Part shown: in pieces, positions 8,491 through 16,463 of the stretch
Layout: every line of letters begins with the position of its first letter
How positions within the stretch are numbered: the first letter of the stretch is position 1
Assembly: GCF_000740675.1 (NCBI RefSeq)
Contig: NZ_JPXI01000022.1
Location: 60,063 to 124,062 of the forward strand
Direction: 5' to 3'
Source of the DNA: Massilia sp. BSC265
GTDB taxonomy: Bacteria > Pseudomonadota > Gammaproteobacteria > Burkholderiales > Burkholderiaceae_D
DNA length: 64,000 bases
Translations under genes and position numbers: made by a program
The notes under the pieces: generated by a model
The model's input: only the letters and a program-made list of their open reading frames with translations
Databases searched by the model: none
What the model was told of the DNA's origin: nothing

Positions 8491-9825
8491 ATGAGCATCC
8501 TTACCCAGGACCAGACCAAGCGCATCACCGACCGCGTGCTGTCGCTCTCGAAGGCCGACGAGTGCATCGTCAACATCGAAGGCGCCCGCATCGGCAACAT
8601 CCGTTTCGCCCGTAACGCCGTGTCCACCGCCGGCCTGTCCGACGACACCCGCCTCAGCGTGCAGGTCGCCTTCGGCAAGCGCCAGGGCACCGCCACCATC
8701 AACGAATTCGACGACAAGTCGCTGGAAAAGGCCGTGCGCCGCGCCGAAGACCTGGCGCGCCTGGCGCCGGAGAACCCGGAATTCATGCCGGCGATCGCCA
8801 AGACCGGCTATAAGTCGTCCGAAACCTACGTACAGCGCACCGCCGCCATCGACCCGGAATTCCGCGCCCAGGCCGCCGCCTATGCGATGGAAGCCTGCCG
8901 CAAGAAGGGCCTGGTCTCGGCCGGCTTCTTTACCGACCGCGAGACTTTCGAAACGGTCGCCAACTCGAACGGCGTGTTCGGCCACCAGGTCGCCACCTCG
9001 CTCGACTTCACCTGCACCGTGCGTACCGAAGACGGCCGCGGTTCGGGCTGGGTCAAGCGCTCGGCGCGCGACGTGGCCCGTTTCGATCCGCGCGAAGCGG
9101 CCGACGTCGCCATCGAGAAAGCGCTGCGCTCGGTGGACGCCAAGGCGCTCGAGCCGGGCCGCTACACCGTGGTGATGGAGCCTTCCGCCACCAGCGACCT
9201 CTTGACCTTCATGATCGGCGGCTTCAATGCCCGCATGGCCGACGAAGGCCGCAGCTTCCTGTCGAAGAAGGGCGGCCAGAACCGCCTGGGCGACAAGCTG
9301 TTCGACCAGCAGGTCAACATCTGGACCGACCCGTGGGACAAGGACGTGCCGGTGCTGCCGTGGGACAACGACATGCTGCCGCGCGAACGGATCCACCTGG
9401 TGAAGGACGGCCGCATCAACGCGCTGAACTACTCGCAGTACTGGGCCAGGCAGAAGGGCCAGCGCGCCATCGGCAGCGCCGGCAACATCATCATGGCCGG
9501 CACCGACAAGAGCACGGCCGAGCTGATCGCCAACACCAAGAAGGGCGTGCTGGTGACCCGCACCTGGTACATCCGCATGGTGGACCCGCAGTCGGTGCTG
9601 GTGACCGGACTGACCCGCGACGGCACCTTCTACATCGAGAACGGCAAGGTCAAGCACCCGATCAAGAACTTCCGCTTCAACGAGAGCCCGGTGACCATGC
9701 TGAACAATATCGAGGAAATCGGCAAGCCGCTGGTGATCGGCGGCGACGAGGCGAACTACTCGATGCTGATCCCGGCGATGAAGATCCGCGATTTCAACTT
9801 CACGTCGCTGTCGGACGCTGTTTAA
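8491..9825 (+). CDS. PmbA/TldE-family partner subunit (copy 1)
   Basis: This 444-aa TldD/PmbA-family protein has no HExxxH motif, as expected for the non-catalytic PmbA (TldE) half of the heterodimer. The N-terminal domain holds the family segments NIEGARIGNIRFARN and GKRQGTATINEFDD. The C-terminal half has VTRTWYIRMVDPQ and TGLTRDGTFYIENGK, typical of the family. No signal peptide or Tat motif is present, unlike the TldD partner, so if the complex works outside the cytoplasm this subunit would need to travel with its folded partner. A GAGGA ribosome site precedes the ATG. It shares most of its sequence with the gene at 11611. Confidence 0.88.
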   Translation: MSILTQDQTKRITDRVLSLSKADECIVNIEGARIGNIRFARNAVSTAGLSDDTRLSVQVAFGKRQGTATINEFDDKSLEKAVRRAEDLARLAPENPEFMPAIAKTGYKSSETYVQRTAAIDPEFRAQAAAYAMEACRKKGLVSAGFFTDRETFETVANSNGVFGHQVATSLDFTCTVRTEDGRGSGWVKRSARDVARFDPREAADVAIEKALRSVDAKALEPGRYTVVMEPSATSDLLTFMIGGFNARMADEGRSFLSKKGGQNRLGDKLFDQQVNIWTDPWDKDVPVLPWDNDMLPRERIHLVKDGRINALNYSQYWARQKGQRAIGSAGNIIMAGTDKSTAELIANTKKGVLVTRTWYIRMVDPQSVLVTGLTRDGTFYIENGKVKHPIKNFRFNESPVTMLNNIEEIGKPLVIGGDEANYSMLIPAMKIRDFNFTSLSDAV

Positions 9826-9828
9826 AAC

Positions 9829-9941
9829 GTAGCGTGGGCGGCTCTGCCGCCCACGCGGTGATAGGCAAGGGCTCCGCTTTCGAGCGGGATGGTCTCGCTG
9901 CCAACTATCACCGCGTGGACGGGGAACCCGCCCACCCTACG
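9829..9941. repeat. MITE-like intergenic element with GTAGGGTGGGCGG-type ends
   Basis: The element is bounded by CGTAGCGTGGGCGG and the inverted CCGCCCACCCTACG. Inside, CCACGCGGTGATAG (9851-9864) pairs perfectly with CTATCACCGCGTGG (9905-9918), and the left end forms its own hairpin (9832-9856). It fills nearly all of the gap between the two TldD/PmbA pairs. It is non-coding and could modulate read-through from pair 1 to pair 2. Related elements are at 3876, 47205 and 55456. Confidence 0.8.
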
Positions 9942-9960
9942 AAACCCATACGGATATCAA

Positions 9961-11598
9961 ATGGAACGTCGTAAATTCCTCCAGATCGGCGCCGGCACCG
10001 CGGGCGCCATGCTCATCCCCGTCTTCGGCAATGCCATCGCCGCCGATGAGCTCATGAACGCCATGCCGGCCAGCGCCAAGAAGCTTCTGGCCGACACCGC
10101 GCTGAACGCGGCCACCAAGGCCGGCGCGTCCTATTGCGACGTGCGCATCGGCCGCTACCTGAACCAGTTCATCATCACGCGCGACCTGAACGTCGAGAAC
10201 ATCAGCAACACCGAGTCGACCGGCGTCGGCGTGCGCGTGATCGCCAACGGCGCCTACGGCTTCGCCTCGACCAACAACCTGACCCCGGACGGCATCGCCA
10301 ACGCCGCGCGCCAGGCGGTCGCCATCGCCAAGGCCAACGCCAAGCTGCAGACCGAGCCGGTGCGCCTGGCCCCCGTGAAGGGCGTCGGCGAAGTGGCCTG
10401 GGCCACCCCGGTCAAGAAAGACTGGCGCGCCATCCCGGTCAAGGACAAGGCCGATATGCTGATCGCCGCCAACAAGGCGGGCCTGGCTGCCGGCGCGAGC
10501 TTCATGACCGCGTCGCTGTTCCAGATCAACCAGCAGAAATACTTCGCCTCCACCGACGGCTCCTACATCGACCAGGACGTGCACCGCCTGTGGGCGCCGA
10601 TCAATGCCACCGCCGTCGACAAGGCCAGCGGCAAGTTCCGTTCGCGCGCGGGCCTGAGCTCGCCGGTGAGCATGGGTTACGAATACTTCGACGCCAAGGC
10701 CAGCGACAAGGTGCAGGCCGCCGGCGGCGTGACCACGCTGTACACCAATTCCTACGACATCATCGAAGATGCCAAGCTGGCGGGCAAGCAGGCGCGCGAA
10801 AAGCTGAGCGCCAAGTCGGTCGAGCCGGGCAAGTACGATCTGGTGCTGTCGCCCGAGCACCTGTTCCTCACCATCCACGAGAACGTCGGACACCCGACGG
10901 AACTGGACCGCGTGCTCGGCTACGAAGCCAACTATGCCGGCACCAGTTTCGTGGGCCTGGACAAGTGGGAATCGAAGAAATTCAAGTACGGTTCCGAGCG
11001 CGTGAATTTCGTGGCCGACCGCACCACTCCTGGTTCGCTCGGCCTGATCGGCTACGACGACGAAGGCGTGCCCGCCAAGAAGTGGGACATCATCCGCAAC
11101 GGTATCCTGGTCAACTACCAGGCCACGCGCGACCAGGCCCACATCATCGGCGAGAAGGAATCGCACGGCTGCTCCTACGCCGACAGCTGGAGCACCATCC
11201 AGTTCCAGCGCATGCCGAACATCTCGCTGGAGCCGGGCAAGGCGCGCCTGACCCCGGACCAGATGGTCGCGGACGTCAAGAAGGGCATCTACATCCTCGG
11301 CCGCGGCTCCTACTCGATCGACCAGCAGCGCTACAACTCCCAGTTCGGCGGCACGCTGTTCTACGAGATCAAGAACGGCAAGATCACCGGCCAACTGGAA
11401 GACGTGGCCTACCAGACCAATACCCAGGAATTCTGGAACGCCTGCTCGGCCATCTGCGACGAGCGCGACTGGCGCATGGGCGGCTCGTTCTTCGACGGCA
11501 AGGGGCAGCCGAGCCAGGTGAGCGCCGTCTCGCACGGCTCTTCTACCAGCCGCTTCAATGGCATCAACGTCATCAACACCGCACGCAAGATCGGTTGA
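9961..11598 (+). CDS. TldD-family metalloprotease, catalytic subunit, with Tat signal (copy 2)
   Basis: This 545-aa paralog of the gene at 6841 is very similar along its whole length. The protease motif H-E-N-V-G-H is at 306-311. The N-terminus MERRKFLQIGAGTAGAMLIP is a classical Tat signal (RRKFLQIG), stronger than in copy 1, ending near AIA-ADE. The late zinc-ligand Cys of E. coli TldD is again missing (GGSFFDGKGQPSQ). The ATG at 9961 was chosen because it starts the Tat motif; the open frame extends back into the repeat. The pair 9961-12948 looks like a tandem duplication of 6841-9825. The two copies may form distinct or mixed heterodimers. Confidence 0.88.
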   Translation: MERRKFLQIGAGTAGAMLIPVFGNAIAADELMNAMPASAKKLLADTALNAATKAGASYCDVRIGRYLNQFIITRDLNVENISNTESTGVGVRVIANGAYGFASTNNLTPDGIANAARQAVAIAKANAKLQTEPVRLAPVKGVGEVAWATPVKKDWRAIPVKDKADMLIAANKAGLAAGASFMTASLFQINQQKYFASTDGSYIDQDVHRLWAPINATAVDKASGKFRSRAGLSSPVSMGYEYFDAKASDKVQAAGGVTTLYTNSYDIIEDAKLAGKQAREKLSAKSVEPGKYDLVLSPEHLFLTIHENVGHPTELDRVLGYEANYAGTSFVGLDKWESKKFKYGSERVNFVADRTTPGSLGLIGYDDEGVPAKKWDIIRNGILVNYQATRDQAHIIGEKESHGCSYADSWSTIQFQRMPNISLEPGKARLTPDQMVADVKKGIYILGRGSYSIDQQRYNSQFGGTLFYEIKNGKITGQLEDVAYQTNTQEFWNACSAICDERDWRMGGSFFDGKGQPSQVSAVSHGSSTSRFNGINVINTARKIG

Positions 11599-11610
11599 GG
11601 AGGGGACAAT

Positions 11611-12948
11611 ATGAAACAACTGAACCAGGAAGAAGCAAAACGCATCGCCGACCGCGTGATCGGTTTTTCGAAAGCCGACGAGTGCAGCGTCTCGATCGAA
11701 GGCAACCGTACCGGTAACATCCGCTTCGCGCGCAACAGCGTGTCGACGGCTGGCCTGACCGAAGACACCCAGCTGGCCGTGCGCGTCGCCTTCGGCAAGC
11801 GCGTCGGCACCGCCGTCGTCAACGAGTTCGACGACAGGTCGCTGGAAAAGGCCGTGCGCCGCGCCGAGGAACTGGCGCGCCTGGCGCCGGAAAACCCGGA
11901 GTTCGTGCCGGCCGTCGGCAAGCAGGAATACCTGGCCACCAAGACCTTCGTGCCGAGCACGGCCGCCATCGATCCGGCCTACCGCGCCGAAGTGGCCGCC
12001 GCCTCGATCGGCCAGGCGCGCGCCAAGAAACTGGTCACCGCCGGCTTCTTCACCGACAGCACCCGTTTCGCCTGCATCGCCAACTCGAAGGGCGTGTTCG
12101 GCTTCCAGGAATTCACCGATCTCTCCTTCACTTGCACCGCACGCACCGAAGACGGCCGCGGTTCGGGCTGGGTGACCCGCTCGGCGGTCGATGCGCGCCG
12201 CTTCAACGCGCGTGAAGCGGCCGAGATCGCGATCGACAAGGCGCTGCGCTCGGTCGATGCGAAAGCGCTGGAGCCTGGCCGCTACACCGTGATCCTGGAA
12301 CCGGCGGCAACCTCGGAAATCCTCGGCAACATGTTCAGCTCTTTTGGTGCGCGCGCCGCGGACGAAGGCCGCAGCTTCCTGGCCAAGAAGGGCGGCGGCA
12401 ATCGCCTGGGCGAGAAGCTGTTCGACGAGCAGGTGAACATCTGGGCCGACCCGTGGAATCCGGACGTGCCGGTCGCTCCATGGGACAACCAGACCATGCT
12501 GGCCCGCAAGCGCACCGACCTGATCAAGAACGGCCGCGTCGCGTCGCTGGGCTACTCGCCGTTCTGGGCGCAGAAGACCGGCAACCAGGCCACCGCAGGC
12601 CATGGCAACATGATCATGGCCGGCGGCACCAAGTCGCTGGACGAGCTGGTGGCCGACACCAAGAAGGGCATCGTGGTCACCCGCACCTGGTACATCCGCA
12701 TGGTGGACCCGCAGTCGCTCCTGATTACCGGCCTGACCCGCGACGGCACCTTCTACGTCGAGAACGGCAAGATCAAGCACCCGGTGAAGAACTTCCGCTT
12801 CAACGAGAGCCCGGTCACCATCCTCAACAACATCGACGAGCTGGGCAAGCCCGAGATCATCGGTGGCGACGAGGTGCCGTTCCAGATGGTGCTGCCGCCG
12901 ATGAAGGTCCGCGACTTCAACTTTACCTCGCTGTCCGACGCGGTCTGA
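11611..12948 (+). CDS. PmbA/TldE-family partner subunit (copy 2)
   Basis: This 445-aa paralog of the gene at 8491 has the same family segments (RTGNIRFARN, VTRTWYIRMVDPQ) and no metalloprotease motif or signal peptide. It follows the second TldD by 12 bases with a good GAGGGG ribosome site. The C-terminus ends RDFNFTSLSDAV, as in copy 1. It is probably the non-catalytic half of a second TldD/PmbA heterodimer. The next gene (DUF4159) begins 10 bases downstream. Confidence 0.87.
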   Translation: MKQLNQEEAKRIADRVIGFSKADECSVSIEGNRTGNIRFARNSVSTAGLTEDTQLAVRVAFGKRVGTAVVNEFDDRSLEKAVRRAEELARLAPENPEFVPAVGKQEYLATKTFVPSTAAIDPAYRAEVAAASIGQARAKKLVTAGFFTDSTRFACIANSKGVFGFQEFTDLSFTCTARTEDGRGSGWVTRSAVDARRFNAREAAEIAIDKALRSVDAKALEPGRYTVILEPAATSEILGNMFSSFGARAADEGRSFLAKKGGGNRLGEKLFDEQVNIWADPWNPDVPVAPWDNQTMLARKRTDLIKNGRVASLGYSPFWAQKTGNQATAGHGNMIMAGGTKSLDELVADTKKGIVVTRTWYIRMVDPQSLLITGLTRDGTFYVENGKIKHPVKNFRFNESPVTILNNIDELGKPEIIGGDEVPFQMVLPPMKVRDFNFTSLSDAV

Positions 12949-12958
12949 GTTTCAAGCA

Positions 12959-13579
12959 ATGGCATCCTACGATTTCTACTTCACCCGCCTGAGCTACGAA
13001 TCGGGCGACTGGGACGTGGATATCCGTATGCCCAGCAACGTGCTGAACTCGCTCGTCGAGTACACCACGTTGCGGGTGGATCCGACCGAGCGCATCGTCG
13101 CCCTGTCGGATCCGAAAATGCTGCAGGCGCCTTTCTGCTACTTCGCGGGGCACAAGCTGGTGCAGTTCACCCCGGCGGAACGGCGCAACCTCGAGAAATA
13201 CGTGCGTGGCGGCGGCTTCGTCTTCGTGGACGACTGCAACCACGACATCGACGGCTTGTTCGCCAAGTCCTTCGAGGCCGAAATGGTCAAGATCTTCGGC
13301 GCCTCCGCACTGAAGAAGATCCCGAATACGCACCCGCTGTATTCCTGCTTCTTCAAGTTCGACGGGCCGCCGACCACCGGCGGGGAACTCAATGGCTGGG
13401 GCGACGACCTGGTGCACGAGTACCTGAAGGCGATCGAGTTCGGCGGGCGCATCCGCCTGCTGTACTCGAACAAGGACTACGGATGCGAGTGGGACTACGA
13501 CTTCCGCAACAAGCGGTTCCTCGCGGTCGACAACACCCGCTTCGCGGTCAATATCATTCAATATGCGTTGGGAGCGTAA
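12959..13579 (+). CDS. DUF4159 domain protein
   Basis: This 206-aa protein is made almost wholly of a DUF4159 domain, with characteristic segments YTTLRVDPTERIVALSD, YVRGGGFVFVDDCNHD and a late CEWDYDFRN. The fold is thought to resemble class I amidotransferase/ThuA-like proteins, but no enzyme activity is established. No signal peptide is seen here, although many DUF4159 proteins are exported. It sits between the TldD/PmbA pairs and moxR with very short gaps, so it is part of the same operon. Its exact job is unknown. Confidence 0.85.
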   Translation: MASYDFYFTRLSYESGDWDVDIRMPSNVLNSLVEYTTLRVDPTERIVALSDPKMLQAPFCYFAGHKLVQFTPAERRNLEKYVRGGGFVFVDDCNHDIDGLFAKSFEAEMVKIFGASALKKIPNTHPLYSCFFKFDGPPTTGGELNGWGDDLVHEYLKAIEFGGRIRLLYSNKDYGCEWDYDFRNKRFLAVDNTRFAVNIIQYALGA

Positions 13580-14587
13580 GTGGTGGCTGAACGTGATGCG
13601 GTAGCGTGGAGTGAACAGGAAATCGCCGGACTGGTGGAGAAAATCGGCGCGCTAAAGAGCAGCATGGCGCGCGTGATCATCGGGCAGGAAGAGGTGGTCG
13701 ACCTGCTCGTGACCTGCCTGCTGGCGGGCGGCCATGCGCTGGTCGAGGGCGTGCCGGGCCTCGGCAAGACCCTCTTGGTGAAGTCGCTGGCCCAGGCCAC
13801 CGACATGGAATTCCGCCGCGTGCAGTTCACGCCGGACCTGATGCCCTCGGATATCGTCGGCACCGAGATCCTGGAAGAAGACGCCGCCACGCGCCAGCGC
13901 GTGTTCCGCTTCCAGCAGGGCCCCGTGTTCACCCAGGTGCTGCTGGCGGACGAGATCAACCGCGCGCCACCCAAGACCCAGTCGGCATTGCTCGAAGCCA
14001 TGCAGGAGCGGGCCGTCACCTTTGCCGGCACCACCCACAAGCTGCCGCGCCCGTTCTTCGTGCTGGCGACGCAAAACCCGATCGAACAGGCCGGCACCTA
14101 TCCGCTGCCGGAAGCCCAGCTCGACCGCTTCCTGCTGCGCATCGACGTGGTCTATCCGACCGAGGACGAAGAGGTGCTGATGGTCTCGCGCACCACCCAC
14201 GCGGGCCTGGACGACGCCGAACCGGCGATGACGGTCGAGACGCTGCTGCGCCTGCAGCAGCTGGTACGCGATATCGAGATCGGCGAACACCTGCTGCGCT
14301 ACGCCACCCGCCTGGTGCGCGCCACCCGCCCGGATTTGACGACGGTGGCGGCGGTGAAGCAGCACATCGGCTGGGGCGCCGGTCCGCGCGCCGGCCAGGC
14401 ACTGGTGCTGGCCTCGAAAGCCCGCGCCCTGATGCAGGGCCGCCTGGCCGTTACGCGCGACGACATCCAGGCCATGCTGCTGCCGGTGCTGGCGCACCGC
14501 GTGCTGCGCAACTTCGAGGCGGAGGCCGACGGCATCGCCATCGCCGACATCCTGCAATCCCTGCGTAACGAGATCCGGGTCGATTAA
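13580..14587 (+). CDS. MoxR-family AAA+ ATPase
   Basis: This 335-aa AAA+ protein of the MoxR group has Walker A GVPGLGKT at 57-64 and Walker B LLADEI at 121-126. The sensor region ATQNPIEQAGTYPLPEAQLDRF is typical of MoxR. MoxR ATPases act as chaperones that mature or insert cofactors into partner complexes, usually with von Willebrand A (VWA) proteins encoded next door. Here the DUF58 gene follows after 2 bases. The GTG at 13580 directly follows the DUF4159 stop and has a GGAG about 8 bases upstream; GTG at 13583 is an alternative. Confidence 0.92.
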   Translation: MVAERDAVAWSEQEIAGLVEKIGALKSSMARVIIGQEEVVDLLVTCLLAGGHALVEGVPGLGKTLLVKSLAQATDMEFRRVQFTPDLMPSDIVGTEILEEDAATRQRVFRFQQGPVFTQVLLADEINRAPPKTQSALLEAMQERAVTFAGTTHKLPRPFFVLATQNPIEQAGTYPLPEAQLDRFLLRIDVVYPTEDEEVLMVSRTTHAGLDDAEPAMTVETLLRLQQLVRDIEIGEHLLRYATRLVRATRPDLTTVAAVKQHIGWGAGPRAGQALVLASKARALMQGRLAVTRDDIQAMLLPVLAHRVLRNFEAEADGIAIADILQSLRNEIRVD

Positions 14588-14589
14588 TC

Positions 14590-15495
14590 TTGTCGCTGGC
14601 GAAGACCGCGCTGATCGCGCACACGCAGAAGCTCGACCTCGTGATCCGCCATGTGCTGGCGGGGCTCGGCCATGGCATCCACGCCGGGCGCGAGCGCGGG
14701 GCGGGCGTCGAATTCTCGGAATACCGGGCCTATGCGCCCGGGGACGAGTGGCGCCGCGTCGACTGGAAGCTGCTGGCGCGCGCCGACCGCTATTTTGTGC
14801 GCGAGGCGGAGCGCGACAGCCACGTGGCCGTATGGCTGGTGCTGGACGCCAGCGCCTCGATGCTCGAGCCCAGCCGGCTGGTAGCCGGCGTCGACAAGCT
14901 CGCCTATGCGCGCACGCTGCTCGGCTGCGTGGCGGCCATTGCCCAGCGCCAGGGCGACGCCTTCGGGCTGGTGGTCCTGAACGGCGGGAGGGTAGCATTC
15001 ACACCGGCGATGCGCGGGCCGCGCCAGCTGCAGCGGGTGCTGCTGCAGCTCAGCCGCGTGCAGGCGGAGGGTGACCTGCCGGATGCCGACACCCTGCGCG
15101 CCAGCCTGCACTTTGCCCAATCCCCCAGCGTCATCTTTGCGGCCAGCGACCTGCTCGACTGGCCGTCGCCGCTGTCCCAGGCCTTGATCCGCCTGCGCGG
15201 CATGCGCCACGACGTGCGCGTGCTGTGCCTGCAGACGCAGGCGGAAGTCGATGCCAGTTTTTCCGCAAATGTGGCTTACCGCGACCCGGAGCAGGGGGAG
15301 GGTGTGTACCGCTTCGGCAAGGACCTGCAGGAAGGCTACCGCCAGAACCGCGAAGCACACTTCGCCGCCGTCACCGCGGCCTGCCGCAAGAGCGATATCC
15401 CGATCGTGTCCGCGCGTATCGAGCAGCCGCCGGGCGAAGTCCTGCGCCGGATGTTGTGTCCAACATCCCTACGCCGCCCCGGGAGCCGCTCATGA
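14590..15495 (+). CDS. DUF58 domain protein (VWA-like partner of MoxR)
   Basis: This 301-aa protein has the DUF58 signature GDEWRRVDWKLLARAD (about residues 52-67). A VWA-like metal site D-A-S-A-S follows (WLVLDASASM). DUF58 proteins are standard partners of MoxR ATPases. The start is TTG at 14590, 2 bases after the MoxR stop. The last codons overlap the next gene (ATGA at 15492-15495), a sign of translational coupling. Confidence 0.88.
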   Translation: MSLAKTALIAHTQKLDLVIRHVLAGLGHGIHAGRERGAGVEFSEYRAYAPGDEWRRVDWKLLARADRYFVREAERDSHVAVWLVLDASASMLEPSRLVAGVDKLAYARTLLGCVAAIAQRQGDAFGLVVLNGGRVAFTPAMRGPRQLQRVLLQLSRVQAEGDLPDADTLRASLHFAQSPSVIFAASDLLDWPSPLSQALIRLRGMRHDVRVLCLQTQAEVDASFSANVAYRDPEQGEGVYRFGKDLQEGYRQNREAHFAAVTAACRKSDIPIVSARIEQPPGEVLRRMLCPTSLRRPGSRS

Positions 15496-16463
15496 ACCAG
15501 TTATGGTGGTTCGCATTACCGATTCTGCTGCTGCCAATCTGGTGGCACCGCCGCAAACGCGAACAGCACAAGGCCGAGCTGCTGGCCACGAGCCGCTTCC
15601 TGCCGCGCGCCGAGCCGCGCCAGACGCGTGAATGGCGCTGGAACGATCTCATCCTGCTGCTGGTGCGTTGCCTGATGCTGGCCACAGCCATCGCCTGGCT
15701 GGCCGACCCGGTCATGCCCTGGCGTGGCGATACGGTGATCGTCGCCACCGGTACCGACCCGACATGGGCAGATGCGCAGGCAGCGCAGGCCGGGCTGGCG
15801 AAGGCCGACCGGCTCACCATGCCGGCCGCGCAGACGATCGGCTGGCTGCGCGCCCACCAGCGCGAGTGGCGTCCGGAGGCCCGCCTGCTGGTGCTGGGCG
15901 ACGTGCCGATGCCGGCGCTGGTGCCGGAGTTCGGCCGCCGGATCGAATTGCGCACCCTGGCGCGCCAGCCGGGAAAGGCCGAGCGCCGCGTCTACATTGC
16001 CAGCGAGCGCCCGGAACAATGGCGCCGCGTGTTCACGCTGGAGGGCATTGCCATCGACGAGGCGCCGGGGGCGAACACCACCCTGGTCGTCTGGGACCGC
16101 AAGGAGGCGCCGCCGGCATCGCTGCGCGCGCCGCTGTGGCTCGTCGCCGATATCGCCGCCTTCCCGGAACTGGGCAAGGCGTCGCAGGTGGGCGGCCTGC
16201 GCTACGCGGACAGCGCGCGCGGCCGTTTGTGGCATTCGGAAGCCTGGCCGCCGACGACGGCGGATGCCGCGCGTACCTTGCTGGACAACTGGCAGCGCCT
16301 GCATGCCGGCCCCCCGAGCCATACCGCACCTTCGCGCATCTTCGAGGCATCGGGCGCCGCCCGTGCGCCGGAGCCGAGCGGCGCGCTGCGCGACATGCTG
16401 ATGGCCGCGTTGGTGGCACTGTTCGTACTTGAAAGGATACTCACGCATGCAAGACGGCGCTGA
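15492..16463 (+). CDS. BatA-type membrane protein (N-terminal double-TM domain)
   Basis: This 323-aa protein begins MNQLWWFALPILLLPIWWHR, a first membrane helix. A basic loop and a second helix (LILLLVRCLMLATAIAWL) make up the BatA/YfbK-type N-terminal double-transmembrane domain. The body is soluble and likely periplasmic. A last helix (DMLMAALVALFVLERIL) ends with a basic tail. No complete VWA metal site is visible. It overlaps DUF58 by 4 bases and the following gene by 17 bases. BatA-like proteins usually sit with MoxR/DUF58 in membrane complexes. Confidence 0.8.
   Translation: MNQLWWFALPILLLPIWWHRRKREQHKAELLATSRFLPRAEPRQTREWRWNDLILLLVRCLMLATAIAWLADPVMPWRGDTVIVATGTDPTWADAQAAQAGLAKADRLTMPAAQTIGWLRAHQREWRPEARLLVLGDVPMPALVPEFGRRIELRTLARQPGKAERRVYIASERPEQWRRVFTLEGIAIDEAPGANTTLVVWDRKEAPPASLRAPLWLVADIAAFPELGKASQVGGLRYADSARGRLWHSEAWPPTTADAARTLLDNWQRLHAGPPSHTAPSRIFEASGAARAPEPSGALRDMLMAALVALFVLERILTHARRR

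Noticed and set aside
6829..12780. Very long antisense frames opposite both TldD/PmbA pairs (more than 940 codons each)
   Set aside because: They mirror each other only because the sense genes are duplicated; composition (Val/His/Gly/Ala-rich) is that of shadow frames in high-GC DNA.
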